The position numbers and the translations under genes were made by a program. The notes beneath the pieces were generated by a model. It was not told the DNA's origin and ran no database searches. It saw only the letters and a list, made by a program, of their open reading frames with translations. From contig CANKZG010000001.1 in the NCBI GenBank assembly GCA_947488435.1, forward strand, positions 2,286,308-2,350,307: a stretch of 64,000 nucleotides of DNA, read 5' to 3'. The number at the start of each line of letters is the position of its first letter. Position 1 is the stretch's first letter. Shown piece after piece: positions 17,392-26,432 of the stretch. This DNA is from an uncultured Flavobacteriaceae bacterium. GTDB lineage: Bacteria; Bacteroidota; Bacteroidia; Flavobacteriales; Flavobacteriaceae.

Positions 17392-18726
17392 TTACAATAA
17401 TCCACGTGCTTTAATTTCCAGATAACGGTTTATAGTGTTTATAGTTAAATCTTCTGGTTTGGTTAAAAGTGATTGTATACCGTACTTTCGTAACTCATTA
17501 ACGATCAATTTCTTTTCGTAAACAAACTTTTCTGCAATGGTACGCTCAAATATTTGGTGCGCGCTAGCGGCTTTTTGAGCTGCAAATTCCTGTAGCTCGG
17601 TATTTTGAAAGAAAACCACAACCAATAAATGATATTTTGCAATAGCCTGCAAATAGGGGAGTTGTCGATGCAGTGCATCCAAAGTTTCGAAGTTGGTATA
17701 GAGTAAAATTAAACTTCGTTGATTTATATTTCGCTTAATATCAACATATAAACGACTAAAATCACTCTCCGCAAAATTCGTGTTTACGTTATATAATGTT
17801 TCTAAGATAAGATTCATTTGAGCACTGCGACGTTCTGCTACCACTCTGTTCTCTATAGTATTACTAAAAGTGAACATCCCTGCTTTATCTTGTTTTTTGA
17901 TTGCAATATTGGAAAGAACTAAGGTTGCATTTATGGCATAGTCGAGCAAACTTAGAGCGTCGAAAGGCATTTTCATTACTCTACCCTTATCAATTACAGA
18001 ATAAATAGGCTGTGATTTTTCATCCTGAAACTGGTTGACCATAAGTTGACTTTTCTTTGCAGTAGCTTTCCAATTGATATTCCTAATATCATCACCTTGA
18101 ACATACTCCTTTATTTGTTCAAATTCCATGGTATGACCAATACGACGAATTTTTTTTAGCCCAAAATCAAAAAGCTTGTTACTAAAGGCCATCAAGTCGT
18201 ATTTTCGTAATTGAAGAAAAGAAGGATATACCGGTACTTCATGAGCTGCATTAAAGGTGTATTTACGTGCAAGTAGTCCTAATGGCGTACACACAAATAC
18301 ATTCAAATTTCCAAAGGTATACCCCCCACGTTCCGTTGGTCTTAGTTGATACTTAAACTTTTTATGTTCTCCTTTTTTTAGGTTCGCTCGAATTTCAAAG
18401 TCACGTTTTTGAAATTGATGTGGCAGTTCATCTAACAATCGCAAGGACACAAGAAATAAGTAAGAATTGCTAATATGGATTAAAATTGGGTTTTGATCGC
18501 CATTAGATAATTTATCAGGCACCAAACGCTCCCCATTAATGGTTCCTTTGGAGGCATATAGTAACAAGAAATCAGTAAACAAAAATAAACATAGCATATA
18601 AAACAGCAGCTCCATTATGCCAAGTAAATTTGGAAATATATAGGATCCTATGAATCCTACTACCATAGTTACAAGGATAACGAAGAATCGCTTTTGAAGA
18701 TAAATATGTTTAAAAATTTGCTTCAA
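17392..18726 (-). CDS. DUF58 domain protein of the MoxR-associated locus
   Basis: The 444-residue protein has two N-terminal membrane helices (about 14-60). A beta-rich region follows, then the DUF58 domain with the signature QGDDIRNINWKATAKKSQL (about 210-230) and a von Willebrand-like fold. The metal-site segment reads VIDKGRVM, not the canonical DxSxS, so the MIDAS is degenerate. DUF58 proteins act with MoxR ATPases, probably in chaperone-like or metal-insertion assembly of envelope proteins. The gene starts one base after the MoxR stop, so the two are surely co-transcribed. Confidence 0.92.
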   Translation of the reverse strand: MKQIFKHIYLQKRFFVILVTMVVGFIGSYIFPNLLGIMELLFYMLCLFLFTDFLLLYASKGTINGERLVPDKLSNGDQNPILIHISNSYLFLVSLRLLDELPHQFQKRDFEIRANLKKGEHKKFKYQLRPTERGGYTFGNLNVFVCTPLGLLARKYTFNAAHEVPVYPSFLQLRKYDLMAFSNKLFDFGLKKIRRIGHTMEFEQIKEYVQGDDIRNINWKATAKKSQLMVNQFQDEKSQPIYSVIDKGRVMKMPFDALSLLDYAINATLVLSNIAIKKQDKAGMFTFSNTIENRVVAERRSAQMNLILETLYNVNTNFAESDFSRLYVDIKRNINQRSLILLYTNFETLDALHRQLPYLQAIAKYHLLVVVFFQNTELQEFAAQKAASAHQIFERTIAEKFVYEKKLIVNELRKYGIQSLLTKPEDLTINTINRYLEIKARGLL

Positions 18727-18727
18727 A

Positions 18728-19720
18728 CTATCTGGGAATTTCTATACTTTCTATAATCTGTTGTATAATTTTTTCTGAAGTAAAACCCTCCATTTCCCGT
18801 TCGGGAGTAAGAATAACTCGATGCGCAAGAATAGGGCTTGCAACACGTTTAATATCATCTGGTGTAACAAAATCTCTGCTGTGCATTGCAGCAAGGGCTT
18901 TAGAAGCATCCATAAGCGCAATAGAAGCTCTAGGTGATGCACCCAAATACAAGTTGGCATTAGTTCTGGTGTTATCCACAATTGAGGCGATATATTTCAG
19001 TAAATTATTTTCAATAATAATTTCCTTGATCGTATTTTGATATTCGGCTATTTCCTTTGCAGTAAGCACGGCGTTAATCATAGCCTCTTCATTTTTATTT
19101 TTTTGCTCGTGCTTACTTTCTAGAATGCGAACTTCTTCTTCTAACGAAGGATAACCGACATTAATTTTGAATAGAAATCGATCCAATTGTGCCTCTGGAA
19201 GACGATAGGTTCCTTCTTGTTCTATTGGATTTTGAGTGGCAAAAACTAAGAAAGGCGGTTCCATGGCATGTTCAGTTGCATCAATGGTAATTTGGCGCTC
19301 TGCCATGGCTTCAAATAATGCCGCTTGTGTTTTCGCAGGAGCTCTATTAATTTCATCTATCAAAATAATATTAGAAAATAAAGGACCTTTTTTAAATTCA
19401 AACTCCGAAGATTTTACGTTAAAAATTGAAGTGCCTAAAATATCACTGGGCATGAGGTCTGGAGTAAATTGAATACGACTAAAATCTACCTGCATGGTTT
19501 TGGCCAGCAATTTTGCCGTTACTGTTTTAGCTACTCCTGGAACACCCTCAATAAGCGAATGTCCATTGGCCAAGATAGAAATAACCAATAATTCGATCAT
19601 ATCTTTTTGCCCAATAATAACTTTACTAAGCTCCTGTTTTATCTGTGCAATAGCTTCTTGTAGCTTACCTAAATCAATACGATTATTGAATGCTATTGGA
19701 TTATCTTCTTGTTCTTCCAT
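18728..19720 (-). CDS. MoxR-family AAA+ ATPase
   Basis: This 330-residue ATPase has Walker A GVPGVAKT (about residues 59-66), Walker B ILIDEINRAPAKTQAA (about 118-133), the sensor-1 segment FATQNPIEQEGTYRLPEAQLDRF and a C-terminal lid domain. MoxR proteins are AAA+ chaperones working with DUF58/vWA partners. Its start overlaps the end of the upstream DUF4350 gene by 20 bases, and the DUF58 gene follows after one base. This is the ATPase core of the 17392-23583 operon. Confidence 0.96.
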   Translation of the reverse strand: MEEQEDNPIAFNNRIDLGKLQEAIAQIKQELSKVIIGQKDMIELLVISILANGHSLIEGVPGVAKTVTAKLLAKTMQVDFSRIQFTPDLMPSDILGTSIFNVKSSEFEFKKGPLFSNIILIDEINRAPAKTQAALFEAMAERQITIDATEHAMEPPFLVFATQNPIEQEGTYRLPEAQLDRFLFKINVGYPSLEEEVRILESKHEQKNKNEEAMINAVLTAKEIAEYQNTIKEIIIENNLLKYIASIVDNTRTNANLYLGASPRASIALMDASKALAAMHSRDFVTPDDIKRVASPILAHRVILTPEREMEGFTSEKIIQQIIESIEIPR

Positions 19721-20960
19721 TGGGTATTTTCTTAAAAAGTTCTATTTTTTTATTTAATGCTATTAAATCTGCTTCGGTATGTTGAGATTTATTTTTAAGG
19801 TTTAGTAATAGGTCCAGTAAAGCTTTAGCTTCCTGAATTGTTTTTCCTGATTTAACCGCTAAATTATGTGCTGTTTTTTCGTTGATTTGTTGCGTATTGA
19901 TATAGTAAGTACTGCGTATATACTGTAAAAAATAATTTATCTTTTTTGCAATAAGATCACTGTAATTTTTATGCTGATAATAGAGACTCCCTACAGTTTT
20001 GGCAAAAGCAATAGAAGTATTTTCTAATGGTTCGACCACCGGTATAATGCGCTGCTCCCTCTTGGCTTTAAATATAACAAAGATGATTAAACCTATAATA
20101 GTAAGGTAATATGCCCATTTTAAGGAAATTTGATTAAGAACAAAACGCATTGGAGAATCGATAACAACTCTACCCGATTTTTTATAATTATCCCATAAAA
20201 GGGTAGGGGCACGTTGCACATAGGAAAGGGTATTTGCAACATATTCCTGATTCCCGTTTAACATATAATAATTGCTATAGGCTTGAGGAGAAGTACTTAA
20301 ATAAAAATAACCCTTACCAAAGCCTATTTTAAGAAAGTTAATTTTTGGCTTTCCATCATCTTTAACTATATCTTCATCTATTTCAACCAAAGGATTTATG
20401 GCAGTATTTCTTTTGTATTGAATATGGCCTAACACCGTAGTATTGAGCGTATCAATTTTAGAAAAATAAGATTTGGTTTGTCCTCTGGAGTATTTAAACT
20501 TCTTTTTAGGAAAATGAGAATTCGTTAGGCTTAGTGTTACCGTATCTTCTTGAATGGTATAATTGGTATTCGTATCTACACCTAATGTGTCTGCCAATTT
20601 ACTACTAAAATAGGTAGAGGCAATAAAAACATTATTCCCGCTATTTACATACTTTAAAAGTTGTTTGGTTTCTTGTTCATCAAAATAAAGCCCATCGTTG
20701 ATAAGTATAAAATCAGACTGTTTTGTGGAATCTCTTGCTACAAGCTCGTCATATAAATTCTGTTGTATCGGGATTACTTCTGTTTCGGAAAACAAATTTG
20801 GTAATTCCTGAAAAAGCACATAACATCCAAATGGAATTTTATCGGTCATAGTATACGATGAGCGCCAATTAATTGGCTTGGGGCGAACGAGTTCGGTAAC
20901 AATAATACCCAGAAGTACAGCTACGAAAAGTGCGATTATTATTTTTGATCGTCTATCCAT
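19701..20960 (-). CDS. DUF4350 domain membrane protein
   Basis: The 419-residue protein has an N-terminal membrane helix (IIIALFVAVLLGIIVTELV). A periplasmic DUF4350 domain follows, with a GATase-like DFILINDGLYFDEQE segment. A second helix (about 278-298, YYLTIIGLIIFVIFKA) leads to a cytoplasmic tail rich in helices. The domain order is that of the Bacteroidota MoxR loci. It overlaps the MoxR gene by 20 bases and the DUF4129 gene by 8 bases. Confidence 0.88.
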   Translation of the reverse strand: MDRRSKIIIALFVAVLLGIIVTELVRPKPINWRSSYTMTDKIPFGCYVLFQELPNLFSETEVIPIQQNLYDELVARDSTKQSDFILINDGLYFDEQETKQLLKYVNSGNNVFIASTYFSSKLADTLGVDTNTNYTIQEDTVTLSLTNSHFPKKKFKYSRGQTKSYFSKIDTLNTTVLGHIQYKRNTAINPLVEIDEDIVKDDGKPKINFLKIGFGKGYFYLSTSPQAYSNYYMLNGNQEYVANTLSYVQRAPTLLWDNYKKSGRVVIDSPMRFVLNQISLKWAYYLTIIGLIIFVIFKAKREQRIIPVVEPLENTSIAFAKTVGSLYYQHKNYSDLIAKKINYFLQYIRSTYYINTQQINEKTAHNLAVKSGKTIQEAKALLDLLLNLKNKSQHTEADLIALNKKIELFKKIPNGRTRR

Positions 20961-21687
20961 TATCGCCGTTTATGCTATTTTGAAGTGCCATAAATCGCAA
21001 AGCTGAGGCCTTATATTTTATTTCATCAACCGGCTGTTCTCCATACCAAATATGATCATAGATATAGGAAACTTCTTTGAAAATACTTCCTAGTGTTGGT
21101 TTTGTTATTTCATTTTGATAATCATTATTAGTTTTTTCATAATGCCATTCGATAATATTTTTTTGCGAAAGTAGTTTTAAACCTTTCAGATATTGATAGC
21201 GTATCGCAAGGCGGTAATTCTGCTGTGCTAATGCATCGTTAATATGCTGATCTAAATCTAAATGTTCGATATGCTGTTCTTCTAAACCAAGGTCTATAAA
21301 TGGTTTCGCACTTTTCGTAAAAATCGCAGCTACATTTTCGCCTACAAAAAACTTAATTAACAAATAGAGGGCAAATACTCCCATTAGAATATAAATAACA
21401 TACTCCAGAATTGCACCTATATTTGGAGGGATATGAATCCCAAAGATATTCGACAAACCTTCCAAAATCCATCGAATGGCCCGACTCAATAGGTTTTGAG
21501 CCTCACCATCTTTAGTTTCATAGTTGAATGCATTATCGGTATATTTTTCACGTAAGTCTTCATCAAAAGTCCGTAAATCCACAGCCTCTTGTAGATCTTC
21601 TTTGAGTAAAGTAGAATCCTGAGTTTGCTGCCCAAAAATCAAATGGACAATTAGAAAACAATACACGAAAACGTATTTTTTTATCAT
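20953..21687 (-). CDS. DUF4129-type membrane protein
   Basis: This 244-residue protein has a signal peptide or helix (MIKKYVFVYCFLIVHLIFGQ), a central membrane segment (ILEYVIYILMGVFALYLLIKFF) and a cytoplasmic C-terminal DUF4129-like region (ALAQQNYRLAIRYQYLKGLKLL ... HIWYGEQPVDE). The WYG and tetratrico-like helical ends match the DUF4129 family seen with MoxR/DUF58. It overlaps both neighbours (4 bp with the upstream gene, 8 bp with the downstream gene). Its function is unknown. Confidence 0.85.
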   Translation of the reverse strand: MIKKYVFVYCFLIVHLIFGQQTQDSTLLKEDLQEAVDLRTFDEDLREKYTDNAFNYETKDGEAQNLLSRAIRWILEGLSNIFGIHIPPNIGAILEYVIYILMGVFALYLLIKFFVGENVAAIFTKSAKPFIDLGLEEQHIEHLDLDQHINDALAQQNYRLAIRYQYLKGLKLLSQKNIIEWHYEKTNNDYQNEITKPTLGSIFKEVSYIYDHIWYGEQPVDEIKYKASALRFMALQNSINGDNG

Positions 21688-22634
21688 TCGCCTAAACTTC
21701 CAATTTGATCAATTTTATCTCTTGTATAGGTGTTATAAGTTTTTTCATGTAGACTGTAATAAAGAATGCCATTTACAAATTGAGAAAGGCATTGGCTAAA
21801 AATCAAAACAATCAAAAGCGCACAAGTACCAAGGGTGTATATTATGGTTGGAATTATACCAACACTGACATCAACATCATTTTCAACAACATGAAAAGAA
21901 TAAATACCCACAATTACACTAGGTATAATAAGAATTAGAACGATGAATACGCCGTTCAATAATCCTATTACAAAATTTACACCGACGGATTTCCAAAAAT
22001 TTTTCGCTACCAAATTCCAACCTTCTCCAAAGGCTTCAGTAACTCCTTTGTTATCTCTTAGCATTACAGTAAAGGATACCCCAAACCAAGCGAGTGCGTA
22101 GAATAAAACAACATAATATGCTAGCATCCCTAAAAAAGGAATAATCAACAAAACAAAACTAATAATAGATAAACCAATATAAATGAGAAAAAGGAATAAA
22201 ATAAACAAAAGAATGCTACCTAATTTAGGCTTTAAAAAATTCCATACTTCTTTCTTATCAAAGTGATTGCCCTTATTTAGTTCATAGGTTATTAAATAAG
22301 AACTGGACAGGCTATAGTTCAAAACGGCCAGGATAATCATCAGCACGAAATAGAGAATTCCACCCGCAATAAAATAAAAAATATAAGCTTCGCTAGTATC
22401 AGAAGCCCCAGGTAAAAACCTATTGTTTTGATAGGTAATTAAGCCAATAAAGCCAGAAACTAACAAATAACTAACAATCAATATTCCAATAAGAAAGATA
22501 CCATTGTATGCTAAAAAAACGTTGACAAACTTCTTTAAGTTTTGTTTTAAAAAATCAAAGTAAGTGGTGATAATCTCACCAAAATCTCTATTAATTCTTA
22601 GCTCCAGAAAGTCTTGCTGGGATTGTTTTTGCAT
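21684..22634 (-). CDS. Multi-pass membrane protein of the MoxR locus
   Basis: The 316-residue protein has a polar N-terminus with RINRDFGEIITTYFDFLKQNLKKF and then about six membrane helices, two of them ending in Leu/Ile-rich segments (SILLFILFLFLIYIGLSIIS and FVIGLLNGVFIVLILIIP). It resembles DUF4013/glycerophosphoryl diester phosphodiesterase-type membrane domains, but I cannot name it confidently. Its start lies 44 bases inside the SpoIIM-like gene, an unusually long overlap that suggests coupled translation. Confidence 0.75.
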   Translation of the reverse strand: MQKQSQQDFLELRINRDFGEIITTYFDFLKQNLKKFVNVFLAYNGIFLIGILIVSYLLVSGFIGLITYQNNRFLPGASDTSEAYIFYFIAGGILYFVLMIILAVLNYSLSSSYLITYELNKGNHFDKKEVWNFLKPKLGSILLFILFLFLIYIGLSIISFVLLIIPFLGMLAYYVVLFYALAWFGVSFTVMLRDNKGVTEAFGEGWNLVAKNFWKSVGVNFVIGLLNGVFIVLILIIPSVIVGIYSFHVVENDVDVSVGIIPTIIYTLGTCALLIVLIFSQCLSQFVNGILYYSLHEKTYNTYTRDKIDQIGSLGE

Positions 22635-23583
22635 AGGTTCGGTTTAGTGTAATTGGATATATGATATAATAAAATATAATAAGTAGAAGTGAAGTTCCTA
22701 TGATCAGAAAAGCTAACCAATCGGGCATACTCGAATAGCGGGTTATAAAACCTTCTATAAAACCGGCAATAATAAAAAAGGGAACCGTACTCAAAACTAC
22801 TTTTACGCCGGCATTGGCGCCTTGCATAAAGGAGACACGCCTAGAAAATGTTTTAGGAAATAGAATAGCATTTCCCATAATAAGCCCAGCGCAACCAGTA
22901 ATGATTATTACCGAAATTTCTATAGTACCGTGCAACCAAATTTGTTTATTGGCTTCAAAAAAAACATCTTTCGTATAAAAAAAGGTGATAAAAGCGCCCA
23001 ACATTACTCCATTACTAAATAGGATATAGGCAGTGCCTATACTGGTAATAACACCAAATGCAAATGCCAAAAATGCAACACGAATGTTGTTAATGGTAAT
23101 CCCTAAAAAAGTTCCCACTTCACTTCCTCCTTTATAAATTGCCGTAGGATCTCCGTTAGCAATATTATCTAAAGTTTCATTTACATAAGCGTCTCCTAGA
23201 ATTAGACGTACAAAGGCACCGTCATTTAAGGCTGAAAGGCAACCAATAACTGAAGCGATTGTAAAAATTAAAAAAGAAATCCAAAGAGTTTTATGATACT
23301 GTCTAAAAAATAAAGGAAACTCGTACATCCAGAACTCCACAATACGATTGCGACTTTCTTTTTTGTTGCGATATATTTTTTGATGGGCTTGAGAAACAAG
23401 CGAGTTTAAATACAATAAAGTTTTACTTTCTTCGTAATACGTCTGTGCGTAAGCTAAGTCATTGGTGAGCTGTATATACCCATTTGCCAGTTCGTCTGGA
23501 TCAATCTGAGTATTTAGTGTAATAGCTTTTTCAAATGCTATCCATTTTTCCTTATTTTGCTTCACAAAAGCAGCTTCACGCAT
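22591..23583 (-). CDS. Stage II sporulation protein M (SpoIIM/DUF95) family membrane protein
   Basis: This 330-residue protein has an N-terminal helical region (MREAAFVKQNKEKWIAFEKA) and at least five membrane segments. They include the family-typical NNIRVAFLAFAFGVITSIGT and HGTIEISVIIITGCAGLIMG stretches. The organism is not expected to sporulate. In Bacteroidota this family accompanies the MoxR/RDD locus and may act as a transporter or membrane scaffold. It is the first gene of the minus-strand operon. Its start is only 37 bases from the divergent RDD gene, so the two promoters must overlap. Confidence 0.9.
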   Translation of the reverse strand: MREAAFVKQNKEKWIAFEKAITLNTQIDPDELANGYIQLTNDLAYAQTYYEESKTLLYLNSLVSQAHQKIYRNKKESRNRIVEFWMYEFPLFFRQYHKTLWISFLIFTIASVIGCLSALNDGAFVRLILGDAYVNETLDNIANGDPTAIYKGGSEVGTFLGITINNIRVAFLAFAFGVITSIGTAYILFSNGVMLGAFITFFYTKDVFFEANKQIWLHGTIEISVIIITGCAGLIMGNAILFPKTFSRRVSFMQGANAGVKVVLSTVPFFIIAGFIEGFITRYSSMPDWLAFLIIGTSLLLIIFYYIIYPITLNRTYAKTIPARLSGAKN

Positions 23584-23620
23584 ACGGGAGTAATCCTTTA
23601 AAGTTAAAAATAGTATTTAT

Positions 23621-24346
23621 ATGTCCAACCTTCAAATCAATACAACGCAAAATGTCAAGTTAGCGTATAAAATTGTAAGTATCGGAGAGCGAATTGCAGC
23701 TTTTCTGATTGATCTTTTCATTTTATACCTCTATGCCATACTTGTGGATATCATTGGAGATGCTATCGGAGCTTTTTCAGACGATTGGTGGACAAGGCGT
23801 GGACTTACCGATCTAATATTCTTACCAGCTATGACCTATAGCCTATGGATGCACAGTTTTTTTAATGGGCGTACGGTAGGGAAGATGTTACTTAAGATGC
23901 GGGTAGTGCGGGTAGATGGAACTCCGGTACATTGGTCTAATTTTATAGTAAGATGGATGTTGCGATTAGTGGATATTTGGATTTTTTTAGGCTCGATAGG
24001 ATTGCTTACCATTCTTTTTTCAAATCGGCGTCAACGCCTTGGAGATGCAGCTTCCGGGACGGTAGTAATTAGTACAAAAAGAAAGACCAAAATATCACAT
24101 ACCATTTTGGAAGAAGTAGAAGAGACCTATCTTCCAAAATTTACCAATGTCACCTTGCTTTCTGATAAAGACGTACGATTGATTAAGGATACCTTTAGAA
24201 TAGCTCAAAACAGTAAAGATTATAAAACGTTAAAAGCCTTACGGGTTAAAGTAGAGAGTATCTTAGAAACCAAATCGGATCTCTATGATCAACAGTATAT
24301 AGATACTGTTTTGAAAGATTATAATTTTTACACACAAAAACTGTAA
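23621..24346 (+). CDS. RDD family membrane protein
   Basis: This 241-residue protein has an RDD domain in its first 150 residues: RIAAFLIDLFILYLYAIL, the RTVGKMLLKMRVVRVDG segment, and RWMLRLVDIWIFLGSIGLL with the RRQRLGDAASGTVV motif. A cytoplasmic helical tail (about 160-241) follows. RDD proteins are implicated in transport, sometimes ion or substrate export. It diverges from the MoxR locus, with which RDD genes are usually associated. The next gene starts three bases after its stop, so the two form an operon. Confidence 0.92.
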   Translation: MSNLQINTTQNVKLAYKIVSIGERIAAFLIDLFILYLYAILVDIIGDAIGAFSDDWWTRRGLTDLIFLPAMTYSLWMHSFFNGRTVGKMLLKMRVVRVDGTPVHWSNFIVRWMLRLVDIWIFLGSIGLLTILFSNRRQRLGDAASGTVVISTKRKTKISHTILEEVEETYLPKFTNVTLLSDKDVRLIKDTFRIAQNSKDYKTLKALRVKVESILETKSDLYDQQYIDTVLKDYNFYTQKL

Positions 24347-24349
24347 TTG

Positions 24350-24961
24350 ATGTTCTATCTTATTATTGATATCCTGGGAACTATCGCCTTTGCAATTTCT
24401 GGAGTTCTGGTGGCTATTGACAAAAAACTAGATCTTTTTGGCGTTATTATTATTGCTTTTGTTACAGCCATTGGCGGGGGTACTTTACGAGATTTATTGC
24501 TGGGCAATACGCCCGTAAATTGGCTGCAAGAGCCTATATATGGCATTACTATTTTAGGTGCTGTGGTAGTAGGAGTTCTTTTTAGGAAACAATTAAAATA
24601 TGTAAGACGTTCTCTTTTTTTGTTTGATACTATTGGTATTGGATTGTACACCATGGTTGGCATAGAAAAAGGATTGCTAGCAGGATTAAGCCCTGCTATT
24701 TGTGTGGGATTAGGAACTGTAAACGCAAGTTTTGGAGGTGTGGTTCGTGACATTTTATGCAATCAAATTCCCATTATTTTTAGAAAAGAAATTTACGCAA
24801 CCGCCTGTATTTTGGGTGGCGGTGCTTATTTTATATTGCAAGAGTTTGCTTTGCCAGACCCCTATGCATATCTAGCAGGGATTTTTATTGTCGTTGGTAT
24901 TCGAATACTCGCGGTAAAATTTAAAATTGCGTTACCAACGATTTATCAAAAATCAAACTAA
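24350..24961 (+). CDS. TRIC-type cation channel family protein (UPF0126/YicG)
   Basis: This 203-residue inner-membrane protein has seven predicted helices arranged as a tandem repeat. Each half carries the family motif with conserved glycines: VTAIGGGTLRDLLLG near residue 45 and VNASFGGVVRDILCN near residue 130. Bacterial TRIC homologues are trimeric cation channels; their substrate in this group is uncertain. The frame could begin at TTG 24347, but the adjacent ATG at 24350 is preferred. It follows the RDD gene by three bases and converges on the amidohydrolase gene. Confidence 0.9.
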   Translation: MFYLIIDILGTIAFAISGVLVAIDKKLDLFGVIIIAFVTAIGGGTLRDLLLGNTPVNWLQEPIYGITILGAVVVGVLFRKQLKYVRRSLFLFDTIGIGLYTMVGIEKGLLAGLSPAICVGLGTVNASFGGVVRDILCNQIPIIFRKEIYATACILGGGAYFILQEFALPDPYAYLAGIFIVVGIRILAVKFKIALPTIYQKSN

Positions 24962-24971
24962 CAATACAATG

Positions 24972-26396
24972 TTAGCGAATACCAACTAACCCTTTTGTAG
25001 CCTGAAATAGTTTTTTAGAGTTATAACCAATCCCATTTTTAAAAACGGTTTCTATTTTTCTAATTGCAGAAATATTTTTACTTATATCTGCGTCCAAAAT
25101 CAGGATATCAGCAATTTTAGAAGGAACAATAGTACCAATACTAGCATCTTGTTCTAAATATTTAGCCCCGTTTAGGGTACAGATCTTAATAGCTTCAGGA
25201 ATACTAAAGCCCATTTCTACAAATAACTCTAACAATCGCATATTTGCATAACCTGCAACTATCCTGCCATCATAAGTTGGGTCAGTACCAGCAACTAACA
25301 ACCCTCCTGCGTCATAAAATTGTTTTTCCCAAATTTTGGATTTATTAAAACGTACATAGTCTAAAGAATCTCTTCCTTGTTTACTGGCCCATCTTTTGTA
25401 AACTTCTTCTTTAGCGCCTGAATATAGAGCGTCTAAACCGCCTCCAGGTATAACTTCTCTATCGGTATAAGGTTCAAAAACATTAATGGTTGAAGTTAAG
25501 GCAACATTCTTTTCAACCAGATGCGATATGAGATCTGAAACAACTTTTGCATCCGTTGCCACTTTAAGCATTGCACTTCGCATCTTAAAAGGTTCACATT
25601 GATCAACTGTTTTATCTGTAATAAAATCACTGCAGGAAAAAAAACCGTGTTCAATATTATCAATCCCAATATTTGCCGCCTCTCTGTAAGTAATTGAACA
25701 TAAGTGGCCCGTAACTTTCATGTTTCGAGCATGTGCAGCGCCAACGATTGCCTTGAGATCCTCCCTGTTTATAAAGTTGTATACTTTAAATGAAGTCACC
25801 CCCATATCAGCATAAAAGTTCACAGTTTTAATGGCTTGTTCTGTGGATCTAAAATACCCTAGCTCGTAGATGCCAACTCCTTCACGATCTAAATGTGGAC
25901 TGGTTACATCCATATTCGGACCTGGGATTTTACCTTCTTGAATAGCACGTTTAATATTAATATCTGCTTGCGGTATAATACTTCCAGCAGTTCGCATGGA
26001 GGTTACGCCACCTGCTAAATACAATTTTGGAAAAGAATAACTCATTTGATCCACTCCATAAATACCGGGTGTAGTTTTTGGATAAAACAAATGTTCATGT
26101 AACATTACCATTCCAGGCATGGCGCTTTTTCCTTCCATATTTAAAATGGTAGCACCTTTGGGAATTGGAAGATCAGCACCGACAGCAGTAATTTTTTCAC
26201 CTGTTAGTATAATATCTTGATTGATTTTGACAGGACCGCCAGTACCATCAATAAGCGTAAGGTTCTGCAAAATATAAACACCTTGGTTATAGGTGACGAA
26301 ACTTTTGGTTTCCGCAGACAAACTGCGCTGACTTAGTAGTGAAAAGCAGCTGGTTAACAATACTAAGCAAAAGAGTTTTCTCAAAATAATTTGCAT
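24972..26396 (-). CDS. Exported metal-dependent amidohydrolase
   Basis: The 474-residue protein starts with a signal peptide (MQIILRKLFCLVLLTS...SLSAE). The amidohydrolase/imidazolonepropionase-type barrel has the beta-1 HxH motif in MLHEHLFYP, a candidate carboxylated Lys in SFKVYNF, the His residues in VTGHLC and NIEHGF, and the catalytic Asp in VAGTDPT. The flanking small beta domain (TLIDGTGGPVK at the N-terminus and SKIADILILDADIS at the C-terminus) is intact. It probably hydrolyses a C-N bond in a periplasmic peptide or cyclic amide; the substrate is unknown. The gene lies 36 bases downstream of the DUF2911 gene. Confidence 0.88.
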   Translation of the reverse strand: MQIILRKLFCLVLLTSCFSLLSQRSLSAETKSFVTYNQGVYILQNLTLIDGTGGPVKINQDIILTGEKITAVGADLPIPKGATILNMEGKSAMPGMVMLHEHLFYPKTTPGIYGVDQMSYSFPKLYLAGGVTSMRTAGSIIPQADINIKRAIQEGKIPGPNMDVTSPHLDREGVGIYELGYFRSTEQAIKTVNFYADMGVTSFKVYNFINREDLKAIVGAAHARNMKVTGHLCSITYREAANIGIDNIEHGFFSCSDFITDKTVDQCEPFKMRSAMLKVATDAKVVSDLISHLVEKNVALTSTINVFEPYTDREVIPGGGLDALYSGAKEEVYKRWASKQGRDSLDYVRFNKSKIWEKQFYDAGGLLVAGTDPTYDGRIVAGYANMRLLELFVEMGFSIPEAIKICTLNGAKYLEQDASIGTIVPSKIADILILDADISKNISAIRKIETVFKNGIGYNSKKLFQATKGLVGIR

Positions 26397-26432
26397 GAAA
26401 TTGAATTTTTAATTCATGGAAGGTAACAAATT

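Noticed and set aside
22591-23583. SpoIIM-family gene as a sign of sporulation
   Set aside because: No other sporulation gene is present. This membrane family is common in the MoxR loci of non-sporulating Bacteroidota.
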